A DNA stretch of 64,000 nt from Tillus elongatus (lineage: Eukaryota; Arthropoda; Insecta; Coleoptera; Cleridae). The notes beneath the pieces are model-generated. The model searched no databases. It worked only from the letters and a program-made list of their open reading frames with translations, and was not told the origin of the DNA. Location: positions 60,496,946 through 60,560,945 of the forward strand of contig OZ023266.1 of the NCBI GenBank assembly GCA_964006375.1, read 5' to 3'. Shown here in pieces: positions 33,756 to 44,591 of this stretch. The translations under genes were made by a program, and so were the position numbers. Each line of letters starts with the position of its first letter. Within the stretch, counting starts at the first letter, position 1.

Positions 33756-34560
33756 GTACAAATGGATGGAGGAGGATTGGAAATAAGAGGACCTAACTTT
33801 AGACTCGCCAAGTCCTTAGGAAAAATTGTCAAGCAGAAATGCTCGTTATAAGACTGTGTGCATACAAAGAAGACTCAGAAACAGAGATCTATATCATCTC
33901 AGATAGTCAAGGCTAAAGTACTAAAGACTCTAAGGTCCTTCAAAACCGAGTATAAGCTGACCTGGGACTGCCAAAAATCCTTCAAACAACTGGCTACGGA
34001 CAACAAAGTAACTTTGATGTGAGTACCAAGGCATCAAGGCATTGGAAGAAATGAAGAGGCAGATAGCCTTGCAAAAAAGACAACAACCACACCAGATCTC
34101 TATTGTGGACTATCAAAAAGCCATGTAAGAAACGAACCTTATATTTTGGAGAGGAACTAAATACTGCCTGTCACACTGAAGGAAAACGCCAGGCGTAAGG
34201 CAGGCAAAACGGTTAATCACCATATCAACAGAGAAGTCTGAATAGTTTCTTGAATTAAACAGGAATGACTTGAGAATAATCACGAAACTTTTCAACAGAA
34301 ACAACATAACACACTATGCGTTTGCATGGCTCAGTTCTGCAAAAGGTTCAAATACCTTGAAGGTGACTCTAACTAACACCCCAGAAAATGGTAAAATAAC
34401 CGCAAAAACATAATAGACTATATGAAAGTCTGAACATTTTGGGCAACTATTAGAAAATAAAGTCATTAACAAAATAGCCATTATGGCCGCAGCGCTGAGA
34501 GGCCAAAGGCCCATACGACTTTTTAAACATCTACAATCTACAATGTTTGTTTGTATTGTA
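33756..34560 (+). pseudogene. RNase-H LINE fragment
   Basis: Plus strand: SETEIYIISDSQG, LKTLRSFKTEYKLTWDCQKS and VPRHQGIGRNEEADSLAKK give the D of the second RNase H motif and the HxxGxxxNExAD helix. Downstream are stops and frame changes. No RT is attached. Intron 4. Confidence 0.65.
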
Positions 34561-34721
34561 TTTTGTGTTTTTGTAACGTAACGTAAGCTAGGCTTTTTAT
34601 TTTAATAGTCAACTTTTATTTCCGATAACCAAAAAATCACCGACACACCGCTTACAGATATTCTTATAAGTTGCTGTTATTATATAATATTTATCTGGAG
34701 GGAACCCAATACTGCAAGAGA

Positions 34722-34740
34722 GAGAGAGAGAGAGAGAGAG
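34722..34740. repeat. (AG)n microsatellite
   Basis: About 19 bp of GA repeats. Confidence 0.9.
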
Positions 34741-34792
34741 TAAATAGGATTTTACCTTGTTTTGTTAGCTATAAATAGTTTGTTGATTTATA

Positions 34793-35177
34793 AGGCTAGA
34801 TGAATTCTTACCATAATTAAAAACGCAGACCAGTTTCGCTCTAATTAAAGACCGTCAGTGCGCTTTACCAATTGCAGCGAGAATACAACTATAAAGAAAT
34901 ACGGCTAAAGGTAGCCAGCCTTCTAAAACATTGAGAGATGAACAGTAGTATGTTGTCACGACAGCTCCAGTTACCACACAATGTTATACATTTCGACTGT
35001 GTACAACCAACCAACAATTTTGCCGTACATCTCACAATGTTCTAGGACGCTGGCTACCTTAAGCTGTATTAGTTTATAGGTGTGTTCTCTTTCTGTAATT
35101 GGTATAGCGCACTGGCGAGCTCTAAATAGTGCGAAACCGGTCTGCGATTCTTATTATGGTGAAAATACATCTAGCCT
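34793..35177. mobile_element. foldback element with long inverted repeats and TA duplication
   Basis: The ends are AGGCTAGATG and CATCTAGCCT, flanked by TA on both sides (34791-34792 and 35178-35179). Arms of about 150 bp (34793-34940 and 35030-35177) pair along their whole length: CGCAGACCAGTTTCGC, CAGTGCGCT and AAGGTAGCCAGC on one side find their complements on the other. Probably a Tc1/mariner-type MITE. Confidence 0.75.
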
Positions 35178-35660
35178 TACATAGATTGTCCCGGTATTAG
35201 GAAAGGAACTGGGCGAGGGCTGACAATTTTCAAATCTGTTGGTTGCTTGTACACAGTCTTTATTTATAACAGTTTGTATTAACTGGAGCTGTCGTGACAA
35301 CATACTTCGTGGTTCCGCACCTAGATGGCGACCCTGCCGTACATCTCATAATGTTCTAGGAGGCTGGTTACCTTAAGCCGTATTACTTTATAGGTGTGTT
35401 CTCGCTGTAATTGGTAGAGTGAGTTCTAATTAGAACTAAACCGGTCAGCGTTTCTAATTATGGTATTAGGGAAGAAAATGGGCCAGGGCGGACAATTTTC
35501 ATAAGTGTTGGTTGGTTGTACATAGTCTCGATTTATAACATCTTGTGTCAACTGGAGCTCTCGTGACAACATACTACCTGGTTCTGCACCGAGATGGCGA
35601 CTCTGTCGTACATCTCACAATGTTCTATTTGTTGGTTAATTTAGGTATCAAGCAGGTAAA
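35178..35660. repeat. two further partial copies of the foldback family
   Basis: The block GTGACAACATACT, CCGCACCTAGATGGCGAC, CGTACATCTCATAATGTTCTA and its continuation to GGTCAGCG (35290-35460) repeats the right arm of the element at 34793. A shorter copy at 35560-35635 repeats the start of the block. Confidence 0.65.
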
Positions 35661-36685
35661 TTTTATTCTTATTAAGAAAGCTTTTTAATTTTTCGTAGTG
35701 TTAAGTAAGGGTATCGGAATAGGGGTGACTTCTTGGGTGAAGCTAGTTTTGAAAGGAAAATAAAACGTTACATGTGGTGTATAGTGATGAGCGGTCAAAT
35801 AAATTCGGTATTGGTTATAATCGGTGGGGTTAATTAATGACAGGCATTCCGTAGGGTTTTTAGCCCTTTCAACATATAAATGACTAGCGCCGATTATCAC
35901 ATTTCAGTGAGTGACCTCCCAGGCAACCGTTACAACTATCTGTCATCATCATATATTCAATATGGCAGACGCTCCAAGATGCCGGAGTTTTTCTTTTCTT
36001 ACATCATAAATTCAATATGTATATATTTTTTTATTTAGTCACCTAAATGATAGAAGCTAATTTTTTTAAGAATCTGGCCTTTGAACCCATTCTGCAAACA
36101 TCGCCTTATTTTCGCGGCTATGGCGAATTGCCAGCTAGACATTTTGGTAGGGTGTATTATTTTTGTAAGAAGGATATGATTCTTGAACACGCCATGACAT
36201 CTGACCGACGTCTTTACGCCGAGGAATCTATACAAAAGACGTCAGCTTGTTCATGCACAAGGCCACAGCATCTGTAAATATTACGTTACTGAAAATAGTC
36301 ATTTAGCCTAGTATATGCAGGAAGTAGCATTTACCAGTTGATCATGATATCACGCTGAAGCGAAGTGAGCGGTGCAAATAGAGTCCGAAACGAATCAAAA
36401 CTACGAGAGGGTACCCAAAACACCGAACTATTGTGGTGGTGGGCGGTGTTTTTGTAATACCGCGTTCTGCCGCTAGGTGCGTATAGAACTATCATTCTCG
36501 AGCCAGTAAGCCAAACGTGCTCACTAAAGATGGTTCCGTTCGTCTTGTGGGTATTTTTTAGAGGGTTTGTAAAGTTTTGCTTCTTGCTTGAAAAAACTGG
36601 CACATACAATCTTGAAATGTTAAAAACGGCCTAGAAGGATGATGGTATTAGGAAAGCTTGAGTGTTGGAATAGTTTTCTCGTTTC
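35661..36685. other. CFAP58 intron 4, no recognised gene
   Basis: Several open frames of 65-92 codons (35685-35900, 36047-36277, 36331-36609) have no motif that I can support. Confidence 0.5.
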
Positions 36686-36689
36686 AAAA

Positions 36690-37300
36690 GAGGTGATTGA
36701 ATTGTAAATTGATGACAAATCTCGCTCTGGTCGTCTTTCCACGGCTCAAATCGAGGTGAATGCTGAAAAATTTCGCAAAATCACCTTGGAAGGTCGAAGA
36801 CAGAGCATTGACAAAGTTATGGAGCTGTCGAAGTGACTTGGAGTTCAGTTCAGCGAGTATTAAAGAAATATTTGGAGATGAAAATGGTCGCAGCAAAATT
36901 CGTGCCTCGACTGCTGACTGCTGAACATAAGCAAGGTTGCGTGGAAGCATGCTGTGCTATAAAAGAATATATCCAAAATGATCGAGACATGTGACGATTC
37001 ACGATGGTACGGTTACGACTCTAAAACGAAGCAACAATCAAGCCAGTAAAGACTCCAAGTTCGCATTGCCACAAAAAAGCTCGTCAAGTTAAATCAGACG
37101 TAAAAATAATGCTGATTTGTTCTCTCGATATCAGAGGAGCTGTCCATTTAGAGTTAATTTTACAGAGCCAATCAGTTAACCAGGCTTTCTACCTGGTAAT
37201 TTATAAAACAATACGCAACAGTTTCGGCGGAAAAGGCCTGATTTGTGGCAGCCATGCGCCTGTTTTTGCCACCACGTAGCAGTACCAGCGGAGAATACTT
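36690..37300 (+). pseudogene. mariner-type transposase, second (decayed) copy
   Basis: Plus strand: SRSGRLSTAQIEVNAEKFRK, ITLEGRRQSIDKVMEL, then frame-shifted KMVAAKFVPRLLTAEHKQG-like and FRRKRPDLWQPCACFCHHV. This follows the order of insect mariner transposases, but the second D motif (HHDNAPAH) reads HHVAVPAE, and stops interrupt every block. A LINE 3' end truncates it near 37300. Confidence 0.65.
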
Positions 37301-37645
37301 TGAATGGAATTGAAGGTTTTTTGTTTAGTAGTGGCAGTAGTAGTGGCAATGGCGAGGAGGCTAGCGTCGGGTCCTTTCTGCCAACCCCGGCATCCAGCAA
37401 CCATGCCCTACCCCCCCTCGGTTTCGTTACCAAAACTCCTTGATTTCAAAACAAACGTCACGACGGTCTTCCACGTCGTGGCGACTCGAACGTGCAGCTA
37501 ACGCCCCATTTCGACTGTACTCCGTGCTGCTGACACGGGCGAGCATTTTTAGAGTAGCTCATAGGGTAGCCCCCTACATCGGCCAAGGCAAGGATGGGCC
37601 CGTATACTGTCCAGGTGTTCCAGGGTTGTTTCGTAGTCAACAGTC
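37300..37645 (-). pseudogene. LINE 3' fragment, relative of 5290-5885
   Basis: The stretch GCAGTAGTAGTGGCAATGG, then CCTTTCTGCCAACCCCGG, AACCATGCCCTACC and GACGGTCTTCCA corresponds to GTAGCAGTGGTGGGGAGG through GACGGTCTTCAATTGG at 5325-5465, so it is the same LINE family in the same orientation. No protein motif survives clearly. Confidence 0.55.
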
Positions 37646-37649
37646 TTGG

Positions 37650-38030
37650 ACAGACGATAAAACTGTAAAACTGTGGTTGTTTTTTCTAAAATATTTGAAA
37701 AAATCGTAGCTGGAAAGCTGATGGATTATCTTCTGAAACATCATTTACTTAATGATGCTCAGCACGACTTTCGTGTGGGGCGCTCCACGAATGCTACAAT
37801 CATTTTTTTCGAATAAACTGTACCGCGCTATTGATGAAGGTGAGTCTTGTTTGAGTCTATTTTTGGTCCTGAGCAAGGCTTTCGACTTACTCGATCGTGA
37901 TGTGCTTGCGTCTAAGCTTGAGTCCATCGGAGTCAGAAGACTGGCTCTTGATTGGTTAATCAGTTATTTGAGCAGGAGGCAACACTTTGTCTCACTCGGA
38001 GGTATAAATTTCATACAAAATAAAGACTAA
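37650..38030 (+). pseudogene. LINE RT fragment (motif A region)
   Basis: Plus strand: VFSKIFEKIVAGKLMDYLLK, HHLLNDAQHDFRVGRSTNAT, then CLSLFLVLSKAFDLLDRDVL, ASKLESIGVRRLALDWLISY and LSRRQHFVSLGG. RT fingers and motif A, with the first D of motif A replaced. It stops before motif B. Confidence 0.7.
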
Positions 38031-38634
38031 ATTAAATCTGTAACTGATCGTATGCGAATTTTTTTTTAGCAAACACATTAAAAGTTATACAAATTTCTAA
38101 TAAATGTTTTTCAAAACACAAAAACGCAATCTGAAACTATAGGAAATATCCGCATTTGGAATACACATTACGTATTACCTTCCTCTCATGTCTCTCCTCT
38201 CTCAGAGTTACCAGAAAACCCATTTATTCTATAAACCTTGCGCAATGACTGTCTTAAGGCCAACTTGTTGGAGCGAAGGTATGGTGTATTGAGCATTAAG
38301 AGGGAAGAAACCGATCTGTGTCTCCTGCTTTAATTCTGACCGCAAGTCCCGCAGAACTTAAGTGATGGTGACTAGCGAGTGTTGCAATTCAAAACCCGTC
38401 GTGGTATTAGCCAGGGGAGTAGTTGTGTTCGCTCGCTATTTTTCCTCCCACAGATTTTGTTGCTGTACTGTGTATACGTGGAAGCTGCTGTGAAAGCATA
38501 GAACCGTCAAAGCACCAGAGATGGTGCTTTGAGCTATTCTCAATTCTCCTTTGCTGTATGTAATAGTGAATTATGGAATTCAAATTTTAATTGTTGAAAG
38601 TATGTAAGAACCGTTTTAATGTATATTTTTTCAG
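38031..38634 (+). other. end of CFAP58 intron 4
   Basis: No element recognised. It ends in ATATTTTTTCAG, a strong acceptor. Confidence 0.6.
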
Positions 38635-38896
38635 ACAGCTGAGGACGAAGTAGCCCATCTAAAAAATGACTTGGCGAGAATTACGAAGCAACGAGATGTG
38701 TTTGAGAAGAAAGTCATGAGTCTAGAAAATGAAAGGGAAGACCTGGTTAGTGATAGGAATAATTTGAGACAAAGGGTTGGGATGTTTGAAAGAGACATAG
38801 ACGATCGCAAGAAAGAAATAGATGAAAATAAAAGAACAATAGAGGTGTACAAGAAAGAAAAGGATGTCCTATCGAAGTCACTTCAGCGTTCTCAAG
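38635..38896 (+). CDS. CFAP58: CFAP58 exon 5 (residues 326-412)
   Basis: Codes TAEDEVAHLKNDLARITKQR, DVFEKKVMSLENEREDLVSD, RNNLRQRVGMFERDIDDRKK and EIDENKRTIEVYKKEKDVLS. It matches the vertebrate segment KEDEVHQLRLDIVRLNKIRE through RDILNKNMLKA with the same spacing, so exons 4 and 5 are directly joined in the mRNA. The donor is CAAG|GTATGT (phase 1). Intron 5 is 16,770 bp and holds the retroviral-type elements. Confidence 0.9.
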
Positions 38897-39215
38897 GTAT
38901 GTAATTAGATCTGACTGTAAATTATGCAGACTCCGTATCAAACAAGGCGGCACAGCTGATCGAGAAAAAACATACCATCGTTACTGTAACAGGGCCCTGT
39001 TTCTTTAAGAGTTATCGATTACTAAATTTCATGCACAAAATTCCATCTAAAGTCATCTTTATTTAACACCCTACTTACCTCTGTGATTACTAATTATATC
39101 ACTGCACGGGTATTAAATAAACCTGTGAGAAATAAAAAACTTTTTTAATACAAAATAATTTACTCCTTAATTAGATATAAACTATCATATATGCTGGAAA
39201 GCAATAACGCACTTG

Positions 39216-39377
<162 letters not shown>

Positions 39378-39479
39378 AATGCACTGTCATTTTTACCTTT
39401 GATTTACCTGACTGGCTTTGAATATTTTTTTAAGAAAATTTGTTTTAAAAGTAATTAAAATATCATTAATATCCAATTT

Positions 39480-40335
39480 CGCATTGAGATTCCCTCTTAG
39501 GGGCGTTTCAGAAACAGGTCATTCTTTTAATTGGGTTAAAAATAAAAGTTATACAATATAAAATTTGCAATCTATCTTGTTTATTCTCAATTATTCATTT
39601 TCCCAATTTTTATAACAAATTTACTTATATCGTGATCACGTTTTTAAAATTTATATAAATATTAGTTGCTTATTTTATAAGTACTTTAATAATAATAGCA
39701 TCAATTATAATGCAATGCTCCTTCACTTCCACTCTTGAATCTCCTATCCTCCGCCTTTTTATTTACGCACCTTTTGCGTTTGCTAATGTTGAACTCCTTC
39801 CATGTCGTTTCACAAGAACGATCGCTGACTCTGCCCTTGCGTGATCACTTACACCAAATTATATTAAAACTTTTGTTTTTAAACTTTAATTTCACTTACT
39901 AACTTCACCGAGATCTGTTTTTAGATAATTTATTTATGGATTAAAATATCCCGTGTTAAACTGTATACAATTTGATTTTAGTTCGTTGAAAACAAACGCG
40001 CTTTGTAACTAAACTGAGTTAAACTTCCTCTGTTTTAATTTTTAAAACAAACACAGTTCCTCACGACCGCGCATTTCTTTCCTAGCAACGATGTGGCATT
40101 CGCTCTTGGCAAATACAACCTGATCCACCCGGATCTTCTTCGATAACGACTTGATCTCCTCTCGTTGCTTGGTTATCAACATAATTATATTAAAATCAAT
40201 CCATCAATCAGAGATCCAGATTTTCCTCTAAAATTCCCGTCAAAACTAGGAAACGTCAAACTAATTAATTTGACAGCTGGTTGTATTCTTATATACATTT
40301 CTTAACTTTTTTGTATAACCTTATACAACGTTGAC
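39480..40335 (-). other. possible LTR or leader of an LTR retroelement (uncertain)
   Basis: Read on the minus strand, the block starting TGTATAAGG near 40325 has promoter-like and poly-A-like words, then TTTGGTGTAAGTGATC (near 39850), which could be a primer-binding site, followed by a short open stretch. No second LTR, gag or pol adjoins it. I list it only so that the stretch is not left blank. Confidence 0.2.
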
Positions 40336-42048
40336 CAGAGACCATTCATTTTGACATTACTAGTATAGCGATAGCGGCCATCTTGCCATCTTCCTTCCCG
40401 GCGGCATGGCGGCATGGGCATGCGCTCTATGCCTAAAGAATGGATTGCCTAAATATACAATTTCGGATGTGTTTACCATAGACAGGTAACAGAATCAAAC
40501 ATGCAAAATAGTTACAATTATAATTCTCACCACTATACCGTAATCATCATCTATCTTTTTCATTAAATTTTAAAGTTATATAATATTATAAGGACATCTC
40601 AAGTACATTCTGAGTGAATATTCGGTATAATAATCTATTTAAATATTCTCAGTATATTTATGAATATTTTTCTTAAGATGTGATTGAATGAATGTACTCA
40701 GAATATTCAAGATTGAAGTTTGTGATTCCATAAATGTTATTAGAACATTCCGAAACAAATATTCTGAGAATATCTTGTGCTGTATGGGTATTAGCAAAAC
40801 CCAATGGCATCCTCCTGACCTAATGAATCAATTTGAAGAGAGTCTAAATTCAATTATTATTCACTTCCTTCTAAAATTTTGAATCCAAAGCATTCTAACA
40901 ATTTTACAAACTGTCAGAATTGTTTTCATATTTCTGACCATAGAAATATTATCTGCCTATGTACACAAAACAGAGAAATGCGTTTCTCATTTATAGATTT
41001 CTGTGGTGTAAACGTCAAATTCACATGACCCTACTTTAAACTGAATATTTACATTACTCTAAACAAATAACAACAAAACAAGCCTTAAATACTCAAATTA
41101 CATAGAAAATTATTTATCAAAATCCTAAGTAATGGCATCAGAACTATTTCAAACATTTTAAGGTTAGTAAAAACAATATTTTATATATAACAAAAAACAG
41201 TTTTCATTTATAACAAACGTTAATCAACTCTTTATCAAACAAATTATAATTTAACTTTTATGCTTTACGCAGTTCCATATCACTGTCTATTTGTTTAACA
41301 ATTTATTATTATTATTCATCTCAAGCCATATTTCATTTCTTCTTAAATGTCATATCATGTGGCTTGAAAAACTACTTTGCATTTCACTGAACTGTAGTGT
41401 CTATTTGATACATTATGTAGGCTTTGCTTAAAATTAATTTACAAATCATTTGTTACATTTATTACCTGAGAAATGTCTTTTTATATCTGTTTTAATGAAT
41501 TTTGTCGTCTTTGCATTTTAGATTACCTACCTGCTGTGTATGCAGATATTTATTTGACAACAATGCAGTGATATATTATAAGTTGGTTTTACTGGATATT
41601 TGAAACATCTGCATCTTTCGTAAGTTATTTTATATCAATTTCATTCATACCTTACTTTGAAGTGCTTTACTTGTGTGGTTTATATGACCGTCTTTATATT
41701 TTGAGTGTATATGAATTTGTTGTACACATTTTATCTGTTCCACATATATAAAACATCATTGATATTTATTTACATCTAGTATGTGAACTTCCTTTCATTA
41801 CATTTGTTTTAACTTTTATTTATACATTTCAGATTGATTTCAAGAATTCATTGGCAATGCTCTCCAATGTTCTACACAAACCATTCCTAACGGAATCAGT
41901 ATTCTCCACGATACCACTTTCGATATCCACTTAAATTGCTACCAGGTTCTCCACACTATTGACATTTTGTGGCAGAGTTAATATTGTGACAATTATCGTT
42001 TATAAACCTTTAGTTTTTTAATTAGTGATCTTCTAGTTTACTCGTAAG
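40336..42048. other. CFAP58 intron 5, no recognised gene
   Basis: AT-rich. Words related to AATATTCTGAGAATATT recur at 40600-40790, suggesting an unclassified repeat. No coding signal. Confidence 0.5.
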
Positions 42049-42753
42049 CAGTCCCGGCCTTAACCACCCAGGCGCCCCGGGCGAGTCAATCATTTGGCGC
42101 CCTTTATTATATGATAATGATATAATACTTATGTATAATTATATATTAAAATAATAAAAGAAGTTAATTGGGTAGCACATTTGTTTTAAATTTGAAATAA
42201 CTCCAAGCTTGTCTGGCAGTTGGTTGAACTCGAAACGTGTTAAAACTTTACTTTTCTAGCTTTTTTGTCAGGAAAATCTAAGTTTTCGGCAACTTGATTT
42301 TCCATGGATAGTGAGGCCAAACAGGTCAATCTGGTTTGAGACATTGTAAACCGTAAGTAGGTTTTTATCAATTTCAGTTTGGAAAAACTGCGTTCACTAC
42401 TTGCAACAGTCACTGGATACGCAACGATATCCGGGTGTTGGGATATAATTCTTGAAGGTTGTGCTTCTTGATAAAGTCTAAGGCTTCAATAGGCGTTGCT
42501 TGACTGTCTTCAAAATAATGTTGCAGGTGTAAAATTTTATCGCACAACAATTGCCATCGATATTTAAAATTGACAGTTAACTGTTCCTGTAATTTAGCAC
42601 ACAGTTTTAATAATCGTTATTTATTTTGATTCTTTTTTATGTTAAACAAGAAACTCCACGTCGTAGAAAAATCTTGCAATTGTTCAAAGCTTTCTTTTAT
42701 AGATATAAGCACAGTATCCAAAAGAGCATTAAAAAATTCGCGGCGCTCCTGTA
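42049..42753 (-). pseudogene. hAT transposase (ZMYM1-like group), C-terminal part
   Basis: Minus strand, in order: ERREFFNALLDTVLISIKES, FEQLQDFSTTWSFLFNIKKN, LCAKLQEQLTVNFKYRWQLL, CDKILHLQHYFEDSQATPIE, ALDFIKKHNLQELYPNTRI, then (frame changes) SSERSFSKLKLIKTYLR and MSQTRLTCLASLSMEN. SERSFSKLKLIK...LRxxMSQxRL is the conserved C-terminal block of these transposases. The right terminus is CAGTCCCGGCCTTAACC at 42049, a typical hAT end, with CTCGTAAG before it. The other end is cut off by the element at 42754. Confidence 0.75.
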
Positions 42754-42874
42754 CACCAAAATTTAGATTTCTATGTTACAAGAAAAAAAAGTTATAATAA
42801 AATATTTTGTGCCAGATCATTTCTATGAAAATTCACTACCATAACGCACTTGCTGCGTCTAGGCTTTTTTTTTT
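42754..42874 (+). mobile_element. Helentron-like family, 3' end fragment (H1)
   Basis: ACACCAAAATTTAGATTTC through GAAAATTCACTACCATAACG, then hairpin ACGCACTTGCTGCGT (42844-42858) and CTAGGCTTTTTT. It matches 60610-60731 nearly base for base. It interrupts the env-like frame of the next element, supplying the last ~25 codons of that frame. Confidence 0.7.
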
Positions 42875-43859
42875 CTTCCTTGAGTGATAATATCAGGTCT
42901 GGAATCCACGTTATGTTGCCTGATACGTCTGTGTATATCTCATCATTTACTGTGATTTTACAGTTAGGCAGTGTGCTTACGATAGCATTTTGGTGTAGTG
43001 TTTTTCTGTCGATTTTATTTGGACATTCTTCTATAACTTCGACTGATACATCTGTTGAGATGAGCACGTTGTTGTTTCGTATCTTGATGGACGTCGTGTA
43101 GCTATTGGTTACCTTTGCAGAAGGGCAACTCGAGGGTTGGTTTAGTTGGCAACTTTCTTCTTGTGGTGGATTTGAACACACTATGGCTTCTGTTATTGAT
43201 GGGCATCTTTCAGATGTCCATAAGTTTTGTTGGGCTATTTCCAAATAATATGAACTTGGGGGTATAAGGACTTTATGATTTTCTGGTAAGGGAATTATTT
43301 GAAAGTAGGAGCCTGGTGTAGGGTGTAAAATCGGGACCTTTAGTAAACAAATGATGGTGTCTCCTGCTGATACAACTATTAATTTAGTAAATTCAATAAT
43401 TTTAAATATGTGGTTTCTGTCAAAGTTAATTAATTCATTTTTGTTATAAATTAATTCAAGATGCTGTCTTATTTGTGTTAAATCCTTCCAGGTAAATATT
43501 TCAATGTTTGTAATTTCATTAAAGCTAAGAGATATAGTTCTTTGAATAATTTTGACACTTTCTAATAAATTTTGGGCTAATGAGATTTGATATTGAATGA
43601 AACTCCTTTTTTCCATGTTCGCTAGTCCACAAAATCTGTCAGCTATTATCTGAAGATTTTTGTTAATTCTTTTTTGTTCTTCTACAAATCTTTTTGTAAT
43701 TATATGTGCAAATGAATTTAGAGAGTCTAGTTGAGTCATCATTTCACCTTGATTTAAATACAAGGTGTTTAAATGTTTGTTTATTTTATCGAGATCGTCT
43801 TGATCGAGATTTCCGGTTATGGTTTTGATCAGCGACCCTGCTCCGTTTATTAACCCGCG
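42870..43859 (-). pseudogene. errantivirus-type envelope (F-like) gene, truncated at both ends
   Basis: The minus strand is open from RGLINGAGSLIKTITGNLDQ near 43860 through ANMEKRSFIQYQISLAQNLL, TISLSFNEITNIEIFTWKDL and CPSITEAIVCSNPPQEESC to 42870. RGLxNxxGSxxKxITGNLD lies just after the furin-type cleavage site in insect errantivirus envelope proteins related to baculovirus F. The surface part before that point is missing because a deletion joins it to the RNase H region. The C-terminal membrane anchor is missing because H1 is inserted there. Non-functional. Confidence 0.75.
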
Positions 43860-44585
43860 TTGCCTAAAAGGGACACAAGATCTATATCATCTTCTACCGC
43901 ATTGATTTCTGTTCTTGAAAGGGCGTCTGCTACAACGTTATCCTTTCCTTTTTGGTACTTTATTTCATAGTCGAATTCTTCTAGTTTAAGCCTCCATTTA
44001 ACTAAACGGGAATTTGGTTCCTTTATCGAAAAAAGCCAAACTAGAGGTTTATGGTCTGTTTCTATAGTAATTTTTCGTCCGAAAAGATAAGGTCTAAAAT
44101 GTTTAGTGTTTTCCACTATTGATAGTAATTCCTTTTCAATAGTGCCAAAAACTCGTTCAGCTGAATTAAGCCTTCTAGAGTAAAATGCAATAGGTTTATT
44201 GTCTTGAGACAATACGCCTCCTAACGCTATATTACTTGCGTCGGTTGTCAGATGAAATTCTTTATCAAAATTTGGATATGTTAGGACGGGTGAATTTATT
44301 ATAAGTTCTTTAGCCTGCGAAAATGCATTGACGTATTCTGGATCATTAAAGTTAAGAGTAGAATCTTTCTTTAGACATTTTGTGAGGGGATAAACAATTT
44401 TGGCAAAGTTTTTTATAAAACGCCTGTAATAGCCAACAAGTCCTAAGAAAGCTTTTATTTGTTTTTGTGTTTTCGGAATAGGATAATTTTTTTATGCATT
44501 CAATTTTGCTTGGATTTGGTTTTACGCCGTCAATTGTGATGACGTGGCCTAAAAACTCAACTTCCTTTCTAAGAAACTCTGATTT
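43860..44585 (-). pseudogene. errantivirus-type pol, RT end and RNase H, integrase deleted
   Basis: After a TAG at 44592 the same polyprotein goes on, with at least one further frame change near 44490: FLRKEVEFLGHVITIDGVKP, LLGYYRRFIKNFAKIVYPL, LTTDASNIALGGVLSQDNKP (RNase H first D), ETDHKPLVWLFSIKEP and KGKDNVVADALSR. After ALSRTEINAVEDDIDLVSLL the frame ends at the deletion junction near 43860. No HHCC or DDE integrase motif is present in the element. Confidence 0.8.
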
Positions 44586-44591
44586 ATCTAG

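Noticed and set aside
36047..36277. 76-codon plus-strand frame in CFAP58 intron 4
   Set aside because: No motif, no splice context matching the CFAP58 phase, and exons 4 and 5 join correctly without it.
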